From: Saccharopolyspora erythraea
GTDB taxonomy: Bacteria > Actinomycetota > Actinomycetes > Mycobacteriales > Pseudonocardiaceae
Direction: 5' to 3'
DNA length: 64,000 nucleotides
Assembly: GCF_018141105.1 (NCBI RefSeq)
Contig: NZ_CP054839.1
Coordinates: forward strand, 5,893,411-5,957,410
In this document: piece by piece, positions 42,563 through 51,233 of the stretch
Numbering within the stretch: position 1 is the stretch's first letter
Layout of the letters: each line of letters opens with the position of its first letter
Program-made: the position numbers and the translations under genes
Notes under the pieces: model-generated
What the model was told of the DNA's origin: nothing
The model's database searches: none
Seen by the model: only the letters and a program-made list of their open reading frames with translations

Positions 42563-43813
42563 GTGCTCTACACACTCGGCTACGCACTCGCCGGCGCGCT
42601 CATGCTGGCCGTGGTGGCCTCCAAGACACGCGCACTGATCCTCGATCCCAAGAACGTGCGGGTCCTGGGCCTCGCCGTGGCGCACCTGGCGCTGACCATC
42701 GCGTTCGTCAGCGCCATCCCGACCAACTACGAGTCGATCGACCGGCTCACCGGCATTCCCAACCTGGCGACGCTCGTGGTCTACAGCGGCGTGACGATCA
42801 GTCTCGGCGCCGCCGTGGTGTGCCACCACGCGCTCGAGATGCCCCAGCAGCGGGCGCGGACCGCCGGTCGCCGCCAGCTCGTGGTGACCGCCGCAGCCGT
42901 CGCCGCGATGGCGGTGCTGTTCGCTCTCGCGGACGTGCACGACGCCTCGCACCCGCTGGACTTCGACGCCCACTACGCCCTGGACCCGCTCGCGGTCGCT
43001 TTCCAGCTCGCCTGGTGGACGGCCTACTCCACCAACCTCGTGCACCTGGCGCGGGTTTGCCGGCGCACCGCGCGAGCCAGCCGGCTGCCGTGGCTGCGGG
43101 CCGGGCTGGGACTGGTTCCCATCGGCTGCGTCATCGCCCTGGGCTACACGGTCGGCAAGGCGGCCCAGGTCGCCGCGGCGTGGGCCGGTGCCGATCTCAC
43201 GTGGGTGTCGACCGCCCTGGCGCCGGGGCTGGCCACGCTCGGCGCGGTGACGATGGCGCTGGGCTGGTCCGTTCCGCTGGTGCCCCGGTGGGCGTTGCGG
43301 GTCCGCACCTGGCGGGATCTGCGTCCCCTGTACGCGGCGCTGCGGGTCGTCAACCCCGCCCTGGCCGACAACACCCCGGCCGTGACCGTCCTGTACCGGC
43401 GGCTGATCGCCACCAACGACCTGCTGCGAGCCCTGCGTCCGCACCTGGCTCCGGAGGTCGACCGGTTCGCCCAGGCCGAAGCGGACCGGCTCGGCCTCGA
43501 CGGGCGGGGCCGGCACGCGGCGATCGAGGCGGCGCGGATCGCGGCGGGCCTGCGCGCCCACGCCGCCGGGCAGAAGTTCGACGGCGCGACGATGATCCGC
43601 GAGTACCAGCACGTCGACGCCGACCCCGGGCAGGCGGACATGGCCGCGCACGGCGCGCTGCTGTGGCGCAACCCGCCCGGAGATCCCGACTACCGGCTCG
43701 CGATGGAGGTCAGCGCCCTCTGCGAGATCGGCCGTGCTTGGCGGTTGCCGCACCCGCTGGTAGCCGCCGTGCTGGCAAACCGTGCCACCGACGCCCTCGC
43801 CGAACCCAGGTGA
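42563..43813 (+). CDS. MAB_1171c-family putative transporter, seven-helix membrane protein
   Basis: 416 residues from GTG 42563 with GGGAGGG upstream. Seven hydrophobic segments at about 3-20, 32-50, 64-85, 104-122, 143-163, 174-196 and 208-230, then a cytosolic domain of about 180 residues with RTWRDLRPLYAAL and RGRHAAIEAARIAAGLRAH. I recognise it as the family annotated MAB_1171c putative transporter in actinomycetes. Transport has not been shown; a receptor-like role is equally compatible. Follows the metalloprotease gene by nine bases. Confidence 0.8.
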   Translation: MLYTLGYALAGALMLAVVASKTRALILDPKNVRVLGLAVAHLALTIAFVSAIPTNYESIDRLTGIPNLATLVVYSGVTISLGAAVVCHHALEMPQQRARTAGRRQLVVTAAAVAAMAVLFALADVHDASHPLDFDAHYALDPLAVAFQLAWWTAYSTNLVHLARVCRRTARASRLPWLRAGLGLVPIGCVIALGYTVGKAAQVAAAWAGADLTWVSTALAPGLATLGAVTMALGWSVPLVPRWALRVRTWRDLRPLYAALRVVNPALADNTPAVTVLYRRLIATNDLLRALRPHLAPEVDRFAQAEADRLGLDGRGRHAAIEAARIAAGLRAHAAGQKFDGATMIREYQHVDADPGQADMAAHGALLWRNPPGDPDYRLAMEVSALCEIGRAWRLPHPLVAAVLANRATDALAEPR

Positions 43814-43816
43814 CCC

Positions 43817-44995
43817 ATGCTTGAACAGGCAGTGTTGGACGAGGTGACCAACCCTCACGCGGGATTGGCCACGCTCCGGGAGCAGAGCCCGGCAGTCCGC
43901 GTACGAACCCCGGACGGACCCCCGGCGTGGCTGGTGACCCGGTACGCGGACGTGCGCGACCTGCTGCGCGACGAAACCCGCCTGTCGGTCAACCCCGACC
44001 ACAGCGCGGGAGAGGACTACGCGGGATTCGAGCTGCCACCGCAGCTGCGCCCGCACCTCCTGGCTGTCGACGCGACCCAGCACGACCGGCTGCGGGAGCT
44101 GATCTCCTCACCCTTCTCCGGGGACGGTCTACATCGGACAGCCGAAGTGGTGGAGGAAGAGGCGCACCGCCTGGTCGCCGCGCTGGCCCCAGAGCAGCCG
44201 GTGGACCTGGTTGCCGAGCTCGCGTTCCCGTTGGCACTCACTGCGGTCCGCGCGGTGCTGCCCCTGCCCGATCCTGCTCACCAGGCGTTCGCCGAATGGG
44301 CGCACGACGCTCTGCTGGCCCCTCGCCGGCACGAGAACGCGGTCGAAGTGCGGGCCCGCGACACGCTGGGACGCATGGCCGAGATCATCCAGACCGCCAC
44401 CACCGTCCCCGGAGACGGTCTGCTGGGTGAGCTCCAAGCCGCCTGCCAGCACGGCCGGCTCAGCGCGCACGAGCTGGCCGCCCAGGTGTTCTACTTGCTG
44501 TTCGTCCCCACCGAGCCACTCGTGGACGCGTTCGGCGTGGTCCTGCTGCGGCTGCTCACCGACACCCGGCATCGCGCGGTGCTGCGCGAGAGCCCCGCGG
44601 CCCGGCACGTCGCGGCCGCCGAAGCACTGCGGTTCGACACCCCCCAGGGACTGGCGGCGCCGCGCTTCGCGCTCGTCGATCTCGACATCGCCGGAGTCCC
44701 CGTCCGGGCCGGGCAAACGCTGTTGCTGTCCCTGGCAGCGGCCAACCGGGATCCCCGGCAGTTCGACCACCCGGACGAACTCATCCTGACACGCAGCCCC
44801 AACCCGCATCTGGCGCTCGGGCGCGGTGACCACAACTGCCCCGCCACCGCCTTGAGCTACCACCTGCTGTCCAGCAGTGTCGCCGCGGTGCTGCGCCACT
44901 ACCCGTCCACCACCGTGGCGCCCGGGAGCACCCAGTGGCGCGGGAACTTCCGCCACCGCGGTCCTGCGAGCGTGTGGGCCCACCTCCAGCCCTGA
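43817..44995 (+). CDS. degenerate cytochrome P450
   Basis: 392 residues, near the usual bacterial length of about 400. ExxR is E269-A-L-R272. The heme loop is LALGRGDHNC (Cys at 341), where canonical P450s have Phe at the first position and Gly two after Cys; here these are Leu and Ala. The I-helix acid-alcohol pair is altered: VPTEPLVD replaces AGHETT, with Pro where Thr is expected, so normal O2 activation is doubtful. It may use another oxygen donor or act as a heme sensor. Last gene of the XRE cassette, four bases after the membrane protein gene. Confidence 0.87.
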   Translation: MLEQAVLDEVTNPHAGLATLREQSPAVRVRTPDGPPAWLVTRYADVRDLLRDETRLSVNPDHSAGEDYAGFELPPQLRPHLLAVDATQHDRLRELISSPFSGDGLHRTAEVVEEEAHRLVAALAPEQPVDLVAELAFPLALTAVRAVLPLPDPAHQAFAEWAHDALLAPRRHENAVEVRARDTLGRMAEIIQTATTVPGDGLLGELQAACQHGRLSAHELAAQVFYLLFVPTEPLVDAFGVVLLRLLTDTRHRAVLRESPAARHVAAAEALRFDTPQGLAAPRFALVDLDIAGVPVRAGQTLLLSLAAANRDPRQFDHPDELILTRSPNPHLALGRGDHNCPATALSYHLLSSSVAAVLRHYPSTTVAPGSTQWRGNFRHRGPASVWAHLQP

Positions 44996-45015
44996 CCTGT
45001 TGTTGCCTGGCCCAC

Positions 45016-45040
45016 CCCGCGACCGGCACCGCCGCGGGGA
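45016..45040. terminator. terminator between convergent P450 and TetR genes
   Basis: CCCCGCG (45016-45022) pairs with CGCGGGG (45034-45040), loop of 11. It serves both convergent operons. Confidence 0.7.
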
Positions 45041-45041
45041 C

Positions 45042-45656
45042 TCAGGCCCCCAGTTCATCGGCGGCGAAGCGGCGCAGGTGATCTCGCGCCTGCTCGCCCG
45101 TCAGGGGTGGGACACCGCGCAGCCACTGCAGGGCGAGGCCGTCGGTGAGCGCGACGAACCGCACCGCTACCTCCGCCGCGTCGCCGCTGGTGAACAGACC
45201 CGCGTCCTGCCCCGCGACGATGATGTCGCGGATCTGTCCCTGCCAGGCGGCGTAGCGGCCGGCCTGCCGGTCGACGAAGTCGTCGTCGTGAAGGCCCGCG
45301 AGCCAGTACTCGAACCACATCCGCCAGTGCCGCTCGGTCTCCGGCGTGAACAACGCGTCGACCAGCCTGCTCAGCGCCTCGCGCGGGGCCAGGGTCCGCA
45401 ACTGCGCCATCAGCGGGATGTAGTACTCGTCGATCTCCAGCGCTATCGCCTCGGCGACGATCTCCCGGACACCGGAGAAGTGGTAGGTGATCGTGCCCGG
45501 CGAAACGCCCGCGTGCCTGGCGATGTCGCGGGCGCTGACACCGGCGATGCCCTGCTCGGAGATGAGCTCCAGGGCTGCGCGCACCACCTGGCGGCGACGC
45601 ACCTCCGTGGGGTGCCTGCTGCGCTTCTCGGCGGGCACGGCCCGGCGGCCGGTCAT
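45042..45656 (-). CDS. TetR-family regulator of the CocE/ABC operon
   Basis: 204 residues from ATG 45656, overlapping the hydrolase stop (ATGA). The HTH is RRQVVRAALELISEQGIAGV, then ARDIARHAGVSPGTITYHF. The C-terminal domain has WRMWFEYWLAGLHDDDFVDRQAGRY and GLALQWLRGVP, BetI-like. It is the last gene of the operon, and a palindrome of TetR-operator type lies upstream of the first gene at 52842-52879. Confidence 0.88.
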   Translation of the reverse strand: MTGRRAVPAEKRSRHPTEVRRRQVVRAALELISEQGIAGVSARDIARHAGVSPGTITYHFSGVREIVAEAIALEIDEYYIPLMAQLRTLAPREALSRLVDALFTPETERHWRMWFEYWLAGLHDDDFVDRQAGRYAAWQGQIRDIIVAGQDAGLFTSGDAAEVAVRFVALTDGLALQWLRGVPPLTGEQARDHLRRFAADELGA

Positions 45657-47641
45657 GCCGAGGTCCTCGGGATTCGCTGCCTCCAGCTGCGGGACACCAC
45701 TTCCTCCCCGCCGGAGGAGGTGTCCAGCCGACTGTCCACGATGTACTCCTCCCCGGTCGCGCGCAGTTCGGTCGTGGCGTTGACCTCCGCCAGCCAGTCG
45801 TCGCGCTGCAGCCTGATTGTCCACTGTGATGTCGCGGTGGCCGAGAGCGGGTCGTCCTCGCGGATCCGGTAGGTCTCGGTGGCGCTCTCGGTGTAGGTGA
45901 GCCCGTCGGGGAACGTCCGGGAACCACCGTAGTTGGGATCGACTTCCAGGACCCACTCGCGGCCTGCCACGTCCCGGCGCACCACCCGTTCCGGGCGCTG
46001 CGGCGCACTTCCCGTCCGCACCTCGAGCGGCGGTGCGTGCTCGGGCTCGGCGAATGCGATCGCCCGCTCGGGCGCGGACCGCACCGGCAGCACCAGCGCG
46101 CTCGCGGCCAGGTCCAGCTCGACGGTGGCGCGTTCGCCGTGCGGCCACACCCACGGGAAGTACGCGGTGGAGACCGCCACCCGGATGCGATGCCCTGGCG
46201 GGAAGGCGTAGGCGATCGCCGACAGGTCCACGGTCACCGCCTCGACCTCGCCCGGCGGCCACGGCTCGGCGCGTTCCCGGCCGTTGCGGGTCAACAGGTT
46301 GAGCACTCCCCTGGTGACCAGCGTCGACGACCCGTCGGGCGCCACGTCGCACAGCCGCACGGTGATGTTGGCGCGCTCGACGTCGCAGCTCATCCGCAGC
46401 GAGACGCAGGGCCTGCCGAGGATCTCCACGCGTTCGGCCAGCGGAGCCGAGTCGAAGCAGGCCGAGCGGCCGTCCTCTTCCCGCTGGTCCGGTGGCAGAT
46501 CGCTGCGGTTGCCGAACGGGAAGAACCGGCCCGCGTCGATCCCGGTGTGCTCGGGGCTGGACACCACGACCTGCGAGCCGGTCAGCTCCGCGTCGAATCC
46601 GTAGCGCGTCGGCCGCACCGACGGAGACGGCCAGGCGTCGTCGCCGACCCAGCGGCCGGGCCGCTCGGTGTAGAAGGTGCTCGGCGCGGCGGGTTCCTGC
46701 ATCCAGGACCGCAGCAGCGGCTCGTCCAGGACACCGGTGTCGGCGCCCTTGAGCCAGTGGTCCCACCAACGCAGGGTTTCCTGCAGGAAGCCGATCGCCG
46801 GTCCGGGCGGCAGCCCGCGGTCCGGGTACTGGTGCGACCACGGGCCCACGATGCCGCGCACAGGCGCGGAAAGGTGTTCGGCGAGCCGGAAAACGGTGTC
46901 TCGGTACGGATCGGCCCATCCGCCGACGGCCAGCACCGCGGCCTGCACGGCCGAGTAGTCCTCACAGATGCTGCCATGCCGCCAGTAGCCGTCACGTTCC
47001 TGGTGCGCCAGCCAGGTGTGCAGGAAGGGTGCGACGGATTCGAGGCGTTCCCGCCACATCTTCGACCAGTCGTCGCCGACCACCGCCGGGTCCGGCGGGC
47101 GCGCGGTGAACGCGAGCATCGTGCCCGCCCACGCCGCCATGTCGATGCCGAGGACCGCGCCTCCGGTGTAGTGCACGTCGTTGTCGTAGCGGTCGTCGGT
47201 GGAGCACACCGTGACGACGGCCTTCAGCGGTTCCGGGCGCAGCGCGGCGATCTGCAGCGAGTTGAACCCGCCCCAGGAGATACCGAACATCCCGACTTTG
47301 CCGGTGCACCACGGCTGGTCCGCCAGCCACTCGATGACCTCGACGCCGTCGGAGAGCTCGGTCTCGGTGTACTCGTCGAGCATGACGCCCTCGGAGTTGC
47401 CGCTGCCGCGCAGGTCGACCCGCACCGAGGCGTAGCCGTGCCCTGCGTAGTACGGGTGCCGCTGCGCGTCGCGCGGCGCGGTCCAGTCACCCTTGCGGTA
47501 GGGCAGGTACTCCAGCAGCGCGGGCACCGGCTCGCCGTCGGCCGGTCGCCAGATCCGCGCGTGCAGCCGTGTCCCGTCCCGCATCGGGATCCAGCGCTCC
47601 TCGACCGCGACCTCCCGGTCGAAGTGCTCCCGGTACTTCAC
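45653..47641 (-). CDS. CocE/NonD-family hydrolase (X-Pro dipeptidase or esterase type)
   Basis: 662 residues from GTG 47641, overlapping the ABC stop (GTGA). Alpha/beta-hydrolase core with RGSGNSEG and the nucleophile elbow GMFGISWGG (S122). A helical cap follows, then a C-terminal jelly-roll domain (DLAASALVLPVRSAPER onward). Family members are X-Pro dipeptidyl peptidases, glutaryl-7-ACA acylases and cocaine esterases. No signal peptide, so it acts on imported substrate. Coupled with the ABC importer genes, it probably cleaves the substrate brought in. Confidence 0.88.
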   Translation of the reverse strand: MKYREHFDREVAVEERWIPMRDGTRLHARIWRPADGEPVPALLEYLPYRKGDWTAPRDAQRHPYYAGHGYASVRVDLRGSGNSEGVMLDEYTETELSDGVEVIEWLADQPWCTGKVGMFGISWGGFNSLQIAALRPEPLKAVVTVCSTDDRYDNDVHYTGGAVLGIDMAAWAGTMLAFTARPPDPAVVGDDWSKMWRERLESVAPFLHTWLAHQERDGYWRHGSICEDYSAVQAAVLAVGGWADPYRDTVFRLAEHLSAPVRGIVGPWSHQYPDRGLPPGPAIGFLQETLRWWDHWLKGADTGVLDEPLLRSWMQEPAAPSTFYTERPGRWVGDDAWPSPSVRPTRYGFDAELTGSQVVVSSPEHTGIDAGRFFPFGNRSDLPPDQREEDGRSACFDSAPLAERVEILGRPCVSLRMSCDVERANITVRLCDVAPDGSSTLVTRGVLNLLTRNGRERAEPWPPGEVEAVTVDLSAIAYAFPPGHRIRVAVSTAYFPWVWPHGERATVELDLAASALVLPVRSAPERAIAFAEPEHAPPLEVRTGSAPQRPERVVRRDVAGREWVLEVDPNYGGSRTFPDGLTYTESATETYRIREDDPLSATATSQWTIRLQRDDWLAEVNATTELRATGEEYIVDSRLDTSSGGEEVVSRSWRQRIPRTSA

Positions 47642-49365
47642 CGAATCTCCTTCCAGCGCCGGATCAGGTGCCCCTCGCCGGCATCGGTCCAGGTCTCTTC
47701 GTGGTCGTCGTGCGCCCAGGCCGGGGCCGGGCCCGCGGTGCCGGTGGCCTGGGGGTCGGGTTCGAGCGCGGCGTCGAGCAGTGCTCGCGTGTAGGGGTGG
47801 TTGGGGCCTGCGAACACCGCCTCGGTGCTGCCCTGCTCGACCACTCTGCCCTGGTGCAGCACCACGACGCGGTCGGCCATGCCGCGCACCACGGCCAGGT
47901 CGTGGCTGATGAACAGGCAGGCGAGCCGGTGTTCGCGGCGCAGGTCGTCGAGCAGGGCGAGCACCTGCGCCTGCACCGAGACGTCCAACGCCGTGGTGAT
48001 CTCGTCGGCGATGATCACCTCCGGCGCTCCGGCAAGGGCGCGGGCGATCCCGACCCGCTGGCGCTGGCCACCGGACAGCTGCGCGGGCAGGCGCTCCGCC
48101 AACGCGGCGTCGAGCCGCACCGACTCGATCAGCTCGGTGGTCCGGGTGGCGCGCTGAGCACGCGGCACGATGCCGAACAGGCGCAACGGCCTGCGCACCG
48201 AATCCCGGATGCTGCGGCGGGGGTTGAGCGCGGTGTCGGCGTTCTGGAACACCAGCTGCACTTTGCGCCGCAGGTCCCGGGGCCGCTTGCCGGCCGGGAC
48301 GCGCAGGTCGCCCGGCGTCTCGCCCAGGTAGCGCACCCGGCCGGAGGCCGGAGCGCGCAGCCCCGCCAGTGACGCGGCGAGCGTGGACTTGCCGCTTCCC
48401 GACTCCCCGACCAGCGCCAGCACTTCACCACGCCGCAGCTGCAGCGACACGTCCGACACCACGGTGCGCTTCCCGTAGCCGACGCGAACCTCGTCAAGGT
48501 CCACCACGGGCTCGGCGTCGGCCACCTCGGCACGTGGTCTGGCGTGCCGCTCGCCGTCCGCGCCGACCTCGACCAGACCGCGGTCGGAGATCCGCGGCAC
48601 GCTGGCCAGCAGCTGCCGCGTGTAGGGCTCGGCCGGCGCCGAGAACAACCGCCGCGACGGGGCCGACTCGACGGTCCGGCCCGCGCGGAGAACGTGGACG
48701 TGGTCGGCCACCGCCGCCACGACGCCGAGGTCGTGGCTGACCAGCACCGTGGCCAGGGAGAGCTCGTCAGCCAAGGCGGACAGCAGGTCGAGGATGCCGC
48801 GCTGGGTGATCACGTCCAGCCCGGTGGTCGGCTCGTCGAGCACCAGGACCTTCGGCCGGGCGGCGATCGCCATCGCGATCGCCACACGCTGCTGCTGACC
48901 ACCGGAGAGCTGGTGCGCGTAGCGCTTGACCAGCGAATCGGGCTCGGGCAACCGCACCTGGTCCAGCAGTTCGAGGGCTCGGCTCCGGCGCGCCGCGGCG
49001 GTGAGCCCCTGCCCGTGCAGGACCTCGTCGAGCTGCCGCCCGATGCGCATCGACGGCGTCAGAGCCGAGCCCGCGTTCTGCGCGACCATCGCCGCGGTGC
49101 GGCCGCGCAGCGCGCGGAGTCGCTTGCCGGACAACGAGAACACGTCCTCGCCGTCGATCCGGACCTCGCCCGCGGTCTGCCGGGAACCGTGCCGCAGGTG
49201 CCCGAGCAGGGTCCCGGCGATGGTGGACTTGCCGCTGCCGGACTCGCCCACCAGCGCCAGCGTCTGCCCGGGCTCGACCGAAAGCGACACGTCCCGCACC
49301 ACCGGCACCTCGCGGCGGCCGGCGCGGTAGGCGATCGAGAGGTCGCGCACGTCGACGATGCTCAT
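47638..49365 (-). CDS. peptide-type ABC transporter, two ATPase domains fused
   Basis: 575 residues from ATG 49365. Two complete ABC domains in one chain: the first (about 1-260) with [30 protein letters not shown]; the second (about 290-550) with [18 protein letters not shown] and [11 protein letters not shown]. Each has a switch His in VSHDL or FISHDL. This equals DppD plus DppF fused. It should drive the DppB/DppC-type permeases upstream. Overlaps both neighbours by short coupled junctions. Confidence 0.92.
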   Translation of the reverse strand: MSIVDVRDLSIAYRAGRREVPVVRDVSLSVEPGQTLALVGESGSGKSTIAGTLLGHLRHGSRQTAGEVRIDGEDVFSLSGKRLRALRGRTAAMVAQNAGSALTPSMRIGRQLDEVLHGQGLTAAARRSRALELLDQVRLPEPDSLVKRYAHQLSGGQQQRVAIAMAIAARPKVLVLDEPTTGLDVITQRGILDLLSALADELSLATVLVSHDLGVVAAVADHVHVLRAGRTVESAPSRRLFSAPAEPYTRQLLASVPRISDRGLVEVGADGERHARPRAEVADAEPVVDLDEVRVGYGKRTVVSDVSLQLRRGEVLALVGESGSGKSTLAASLAGLRAPASGRVRYLGETPGDLRVPAGKRPRDLRRKVQLVFQNADTALNPRRSIRDSVRRPLRLFGIVPRAQRATRTTELIESVRLDAALAERLPAQLSGGQRQRVGIARALAGAPEVIIADEITTALDVSVQAQVLALLDDLRREHRLACLFISHDLAVVRGMADRVVVLHQGRVVEQGSTEAVFAGPNHPYTRALLDAALEPDPQATGTAGPAPAWAHDDHEETWTDAGEGHLIRRWKEIR

Positions 49366-50204
49366 GCCGCCCCCTTCCGGATCCGGTCCACGCCCCACGC
49401 CTTCGACAGCCCGTCGGCGGCCAGGTTCAGGCCCACCACCAGGGTCGCCAGCGCGACGATCGGGGCGAGGCTGGCCAGCGGCACGACGGTGATGGCCGTG
49501 CGGTTCTCCGCCACCATGAGCCCCCAGTCCGGCGCGGGCGGGTTCACCCCGAACCCGAGGAACGACAACGAGCTGATCAGCAGCACCGCCCACGACGCGC
49601 GCATCGCGAACTCCACGCACACCACGTCGATGATGTTCGGGAAGATCTCGCGCACCAGGATCGGCATGGTCCGCTCACCGCGCGCCCGCGCCGCCGTGAC
49701 GTAGTCGGCGGGCACCACGCTCTGTGCGGCGGCGCGGACCACCCGCACCACCGCCGGGGTGTAGACGACCGTCACGGCCAGCACGATCACGCCCGGACCG
49801 GTACCGAACACGGTGACGATCACCAACAGGGCCAGGATCGGCGGTACCGACAGCACCGCGTCCAGGACCCGCATCACCACGTTGTCCAGCCACCCGCCGC
49901 GCAGTGCCACGAACGACCCGATCAGCGTGCCGAGCCCCACGGTGCACACCGTCGCCAGGAACGACACCGTCAGCGCGTAGCGGCCGCCGTGCAGGACGCG
50001 GGACAGCACGTCCCGCCCGTACTGGTCGGTGCCCGCCCAGTGCTGCCAGCTCGCTCCCAGCAGCGCCTGCGCCGGATCGTTGGCGACCGGCGAGTACGGC
50101 GCGAGCAGCGGGGCCACGACCGCAAGCAGGATGTGCACCCCCACGACGGCCAGCCCGACCCGCGCGGTCGCCGACCGCGGCAGCCGAGTTCGCAACGCCA
50201 CCAT
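49362..50204 (-). CDS. peptide-type ABC transporter permease (DppC-like)
   Basis: 280 residues from ATG 50204; GTG 50207 would give a four-base overlap with the upstream stop. Landmarks are WAGTDQYGRDVLSRVLHGGRYAL, the EAA-like DYVTAARARGERTMPILVREIFPN and the terminal GFGVNPPAPDWGLMVAEN. About six helices. Coupled to the DppB-like gene upstream and to the ATPase downstream. Confidence 0.9.
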   Translation of the reverse strand: MVALRTRLPRSATARVGLAVVGVHILLAVVAPLLAPYSPVANDPAQALLGASWQHWAGTDQYGRDVLSRVLHGGRYALTVSFLATVCTVGLGTLIGSFVALRGGWLDNVVMRVLDAVLSVPPILALLVIVTVFGTGPGVIVLAVTVVYTPAVVRVVRAAAQSVVPADYVTAARARGERTMPILVREIFPNIIDVVCVEFAMRASWAVLLISSLSFLGFGVNPPAPDWGLMVAENRTAITVVPLASLAPIVALATLVVGLNLAADGLSKAWGVDRIRKGAA

Positions 50205-51163
50205 CACGCCCTCCCTCCCCTGGTCCGCAGCTTGGGGTTCAACGCCATCGCGGCCAAGTCTGCGGCGAGGTTGCACACCACGTACACGCACGCGCCGAGC
50301 AGCGCGATCGCCTGCAGCATCGGCAGGTCGCGGCTGTAGACGGACTCCAGCATCAGCTTCCCCGCCCCCGGGTAGTTGAAGACGTTCTCCACCACCACGA
50401 CCCCGCCGACGAGCCAGGCGATGTTCATCGCGATCACGTTCAGCGTCGGCAGCAGCGCGCTGGGCAGGGCGTGGCGGGTGACCACCCGCCAGCGCCCGAG
50501 CCCCTTGAGCGTCGCGGTCGTGACGAAGTCGGTGGCCATCACGTCGATCACGCTGGTCCGCGCCATCCGCACGATGTAGGCCGCCATCACCACGCCCAGC
50601 GCGGCGGCGGGCAGCCAGATCGCGGGCAGCAGGTCGGCGACGGTCGCGTTCGGGCCGTCGAGCACGACGGCCGGCAGCAGCGGCACGGTCACCGAGAACA
50701 CCAGGACCAGCAGGGTGGCCACGACGAACTCCGGGATGCTCATGCCGATCAGGCTCAGCCACGAGATCGCCAGGTCCGGCCACCGGTCCCGGTACAACCC
50801 GGCGATGACGCCCAGCGCCAGCGACACCGTGATCGCCACGACGATGGTCACGACCGCGATGAGCGCGGTGTTGCGCAGGTGCAGCCCCAGATCCGCGGCC
50901 ACGGGGTCTCCGGAGACCAGGGACGTGCCGAAGTCGCCGTGCAGCGCGGAACCGACCCAGGACAGGTAGCGCTGCCACGCCGGTTGGTCCAGGTGCAGCT
51001 GCTCGCGCATCGCCGCGACCGCCTCCGGCGTGGCGTCGCGGCCCAGTACCTGGCTGGCCACGTCGCCCGGCAGGGCCTGCACCGCGAAGAACACCATCAG
51101 CGAGGACAGCACGATGGTCAGCACCGCCGACCCCAGCCGACTCAGCACGAAGGTCAGCATCAC
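50204..51163 (-). CDS. peptide-type ABC transporter permease (DppB-like)
   Basis: 319 residues. The N-terminal helix MLTFVLSRLGSAVLTIVLSS leads into QALPGDVASQVLG and DQPAWQRYLSWVGSALHGDFGTS, as in DppB. EAA-like loop DFVTTATLKGLGRWRVVTRHALPSA. Six helices expected. Follows the binding protein gene by 70 bases. Confidence 0.9.
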   Translation of the reverse strand: MMLTFVLSRLGSAVLTIVLSSLMVFFAVQALPGDVASQVLGRDATPEAVAAMREQLHLDQPAWQRYLSWVGSALHGDFGTSLVSGDPVAADLGLHLRNTALIAVVTIVVAITVSLALGVIAGLYRDRWPDLAISWLSLIGMSIPEFVVATLLVLVFSVTVPLLPAVVLDGPNATVADLLPAIWLPAAALGVVMAAYIVRMARTSVIDVMATDFVTTATLKGLGRWRVVTRHALPSALLPTLNVIAMNIAWLVGGVVVVENVFNYPGAGKLMLESVYSRDLPMLQAIALLGACVYVVCNLAADLAAMALNPKLRTRGGRA

Positions 51164-51233
51164 GGCCTCCCCCGTGCCTTGCGGGACACCCGCACCCGGT
51201 CGGCAACCGCGAGCGGCAATGGACGACGATCGC

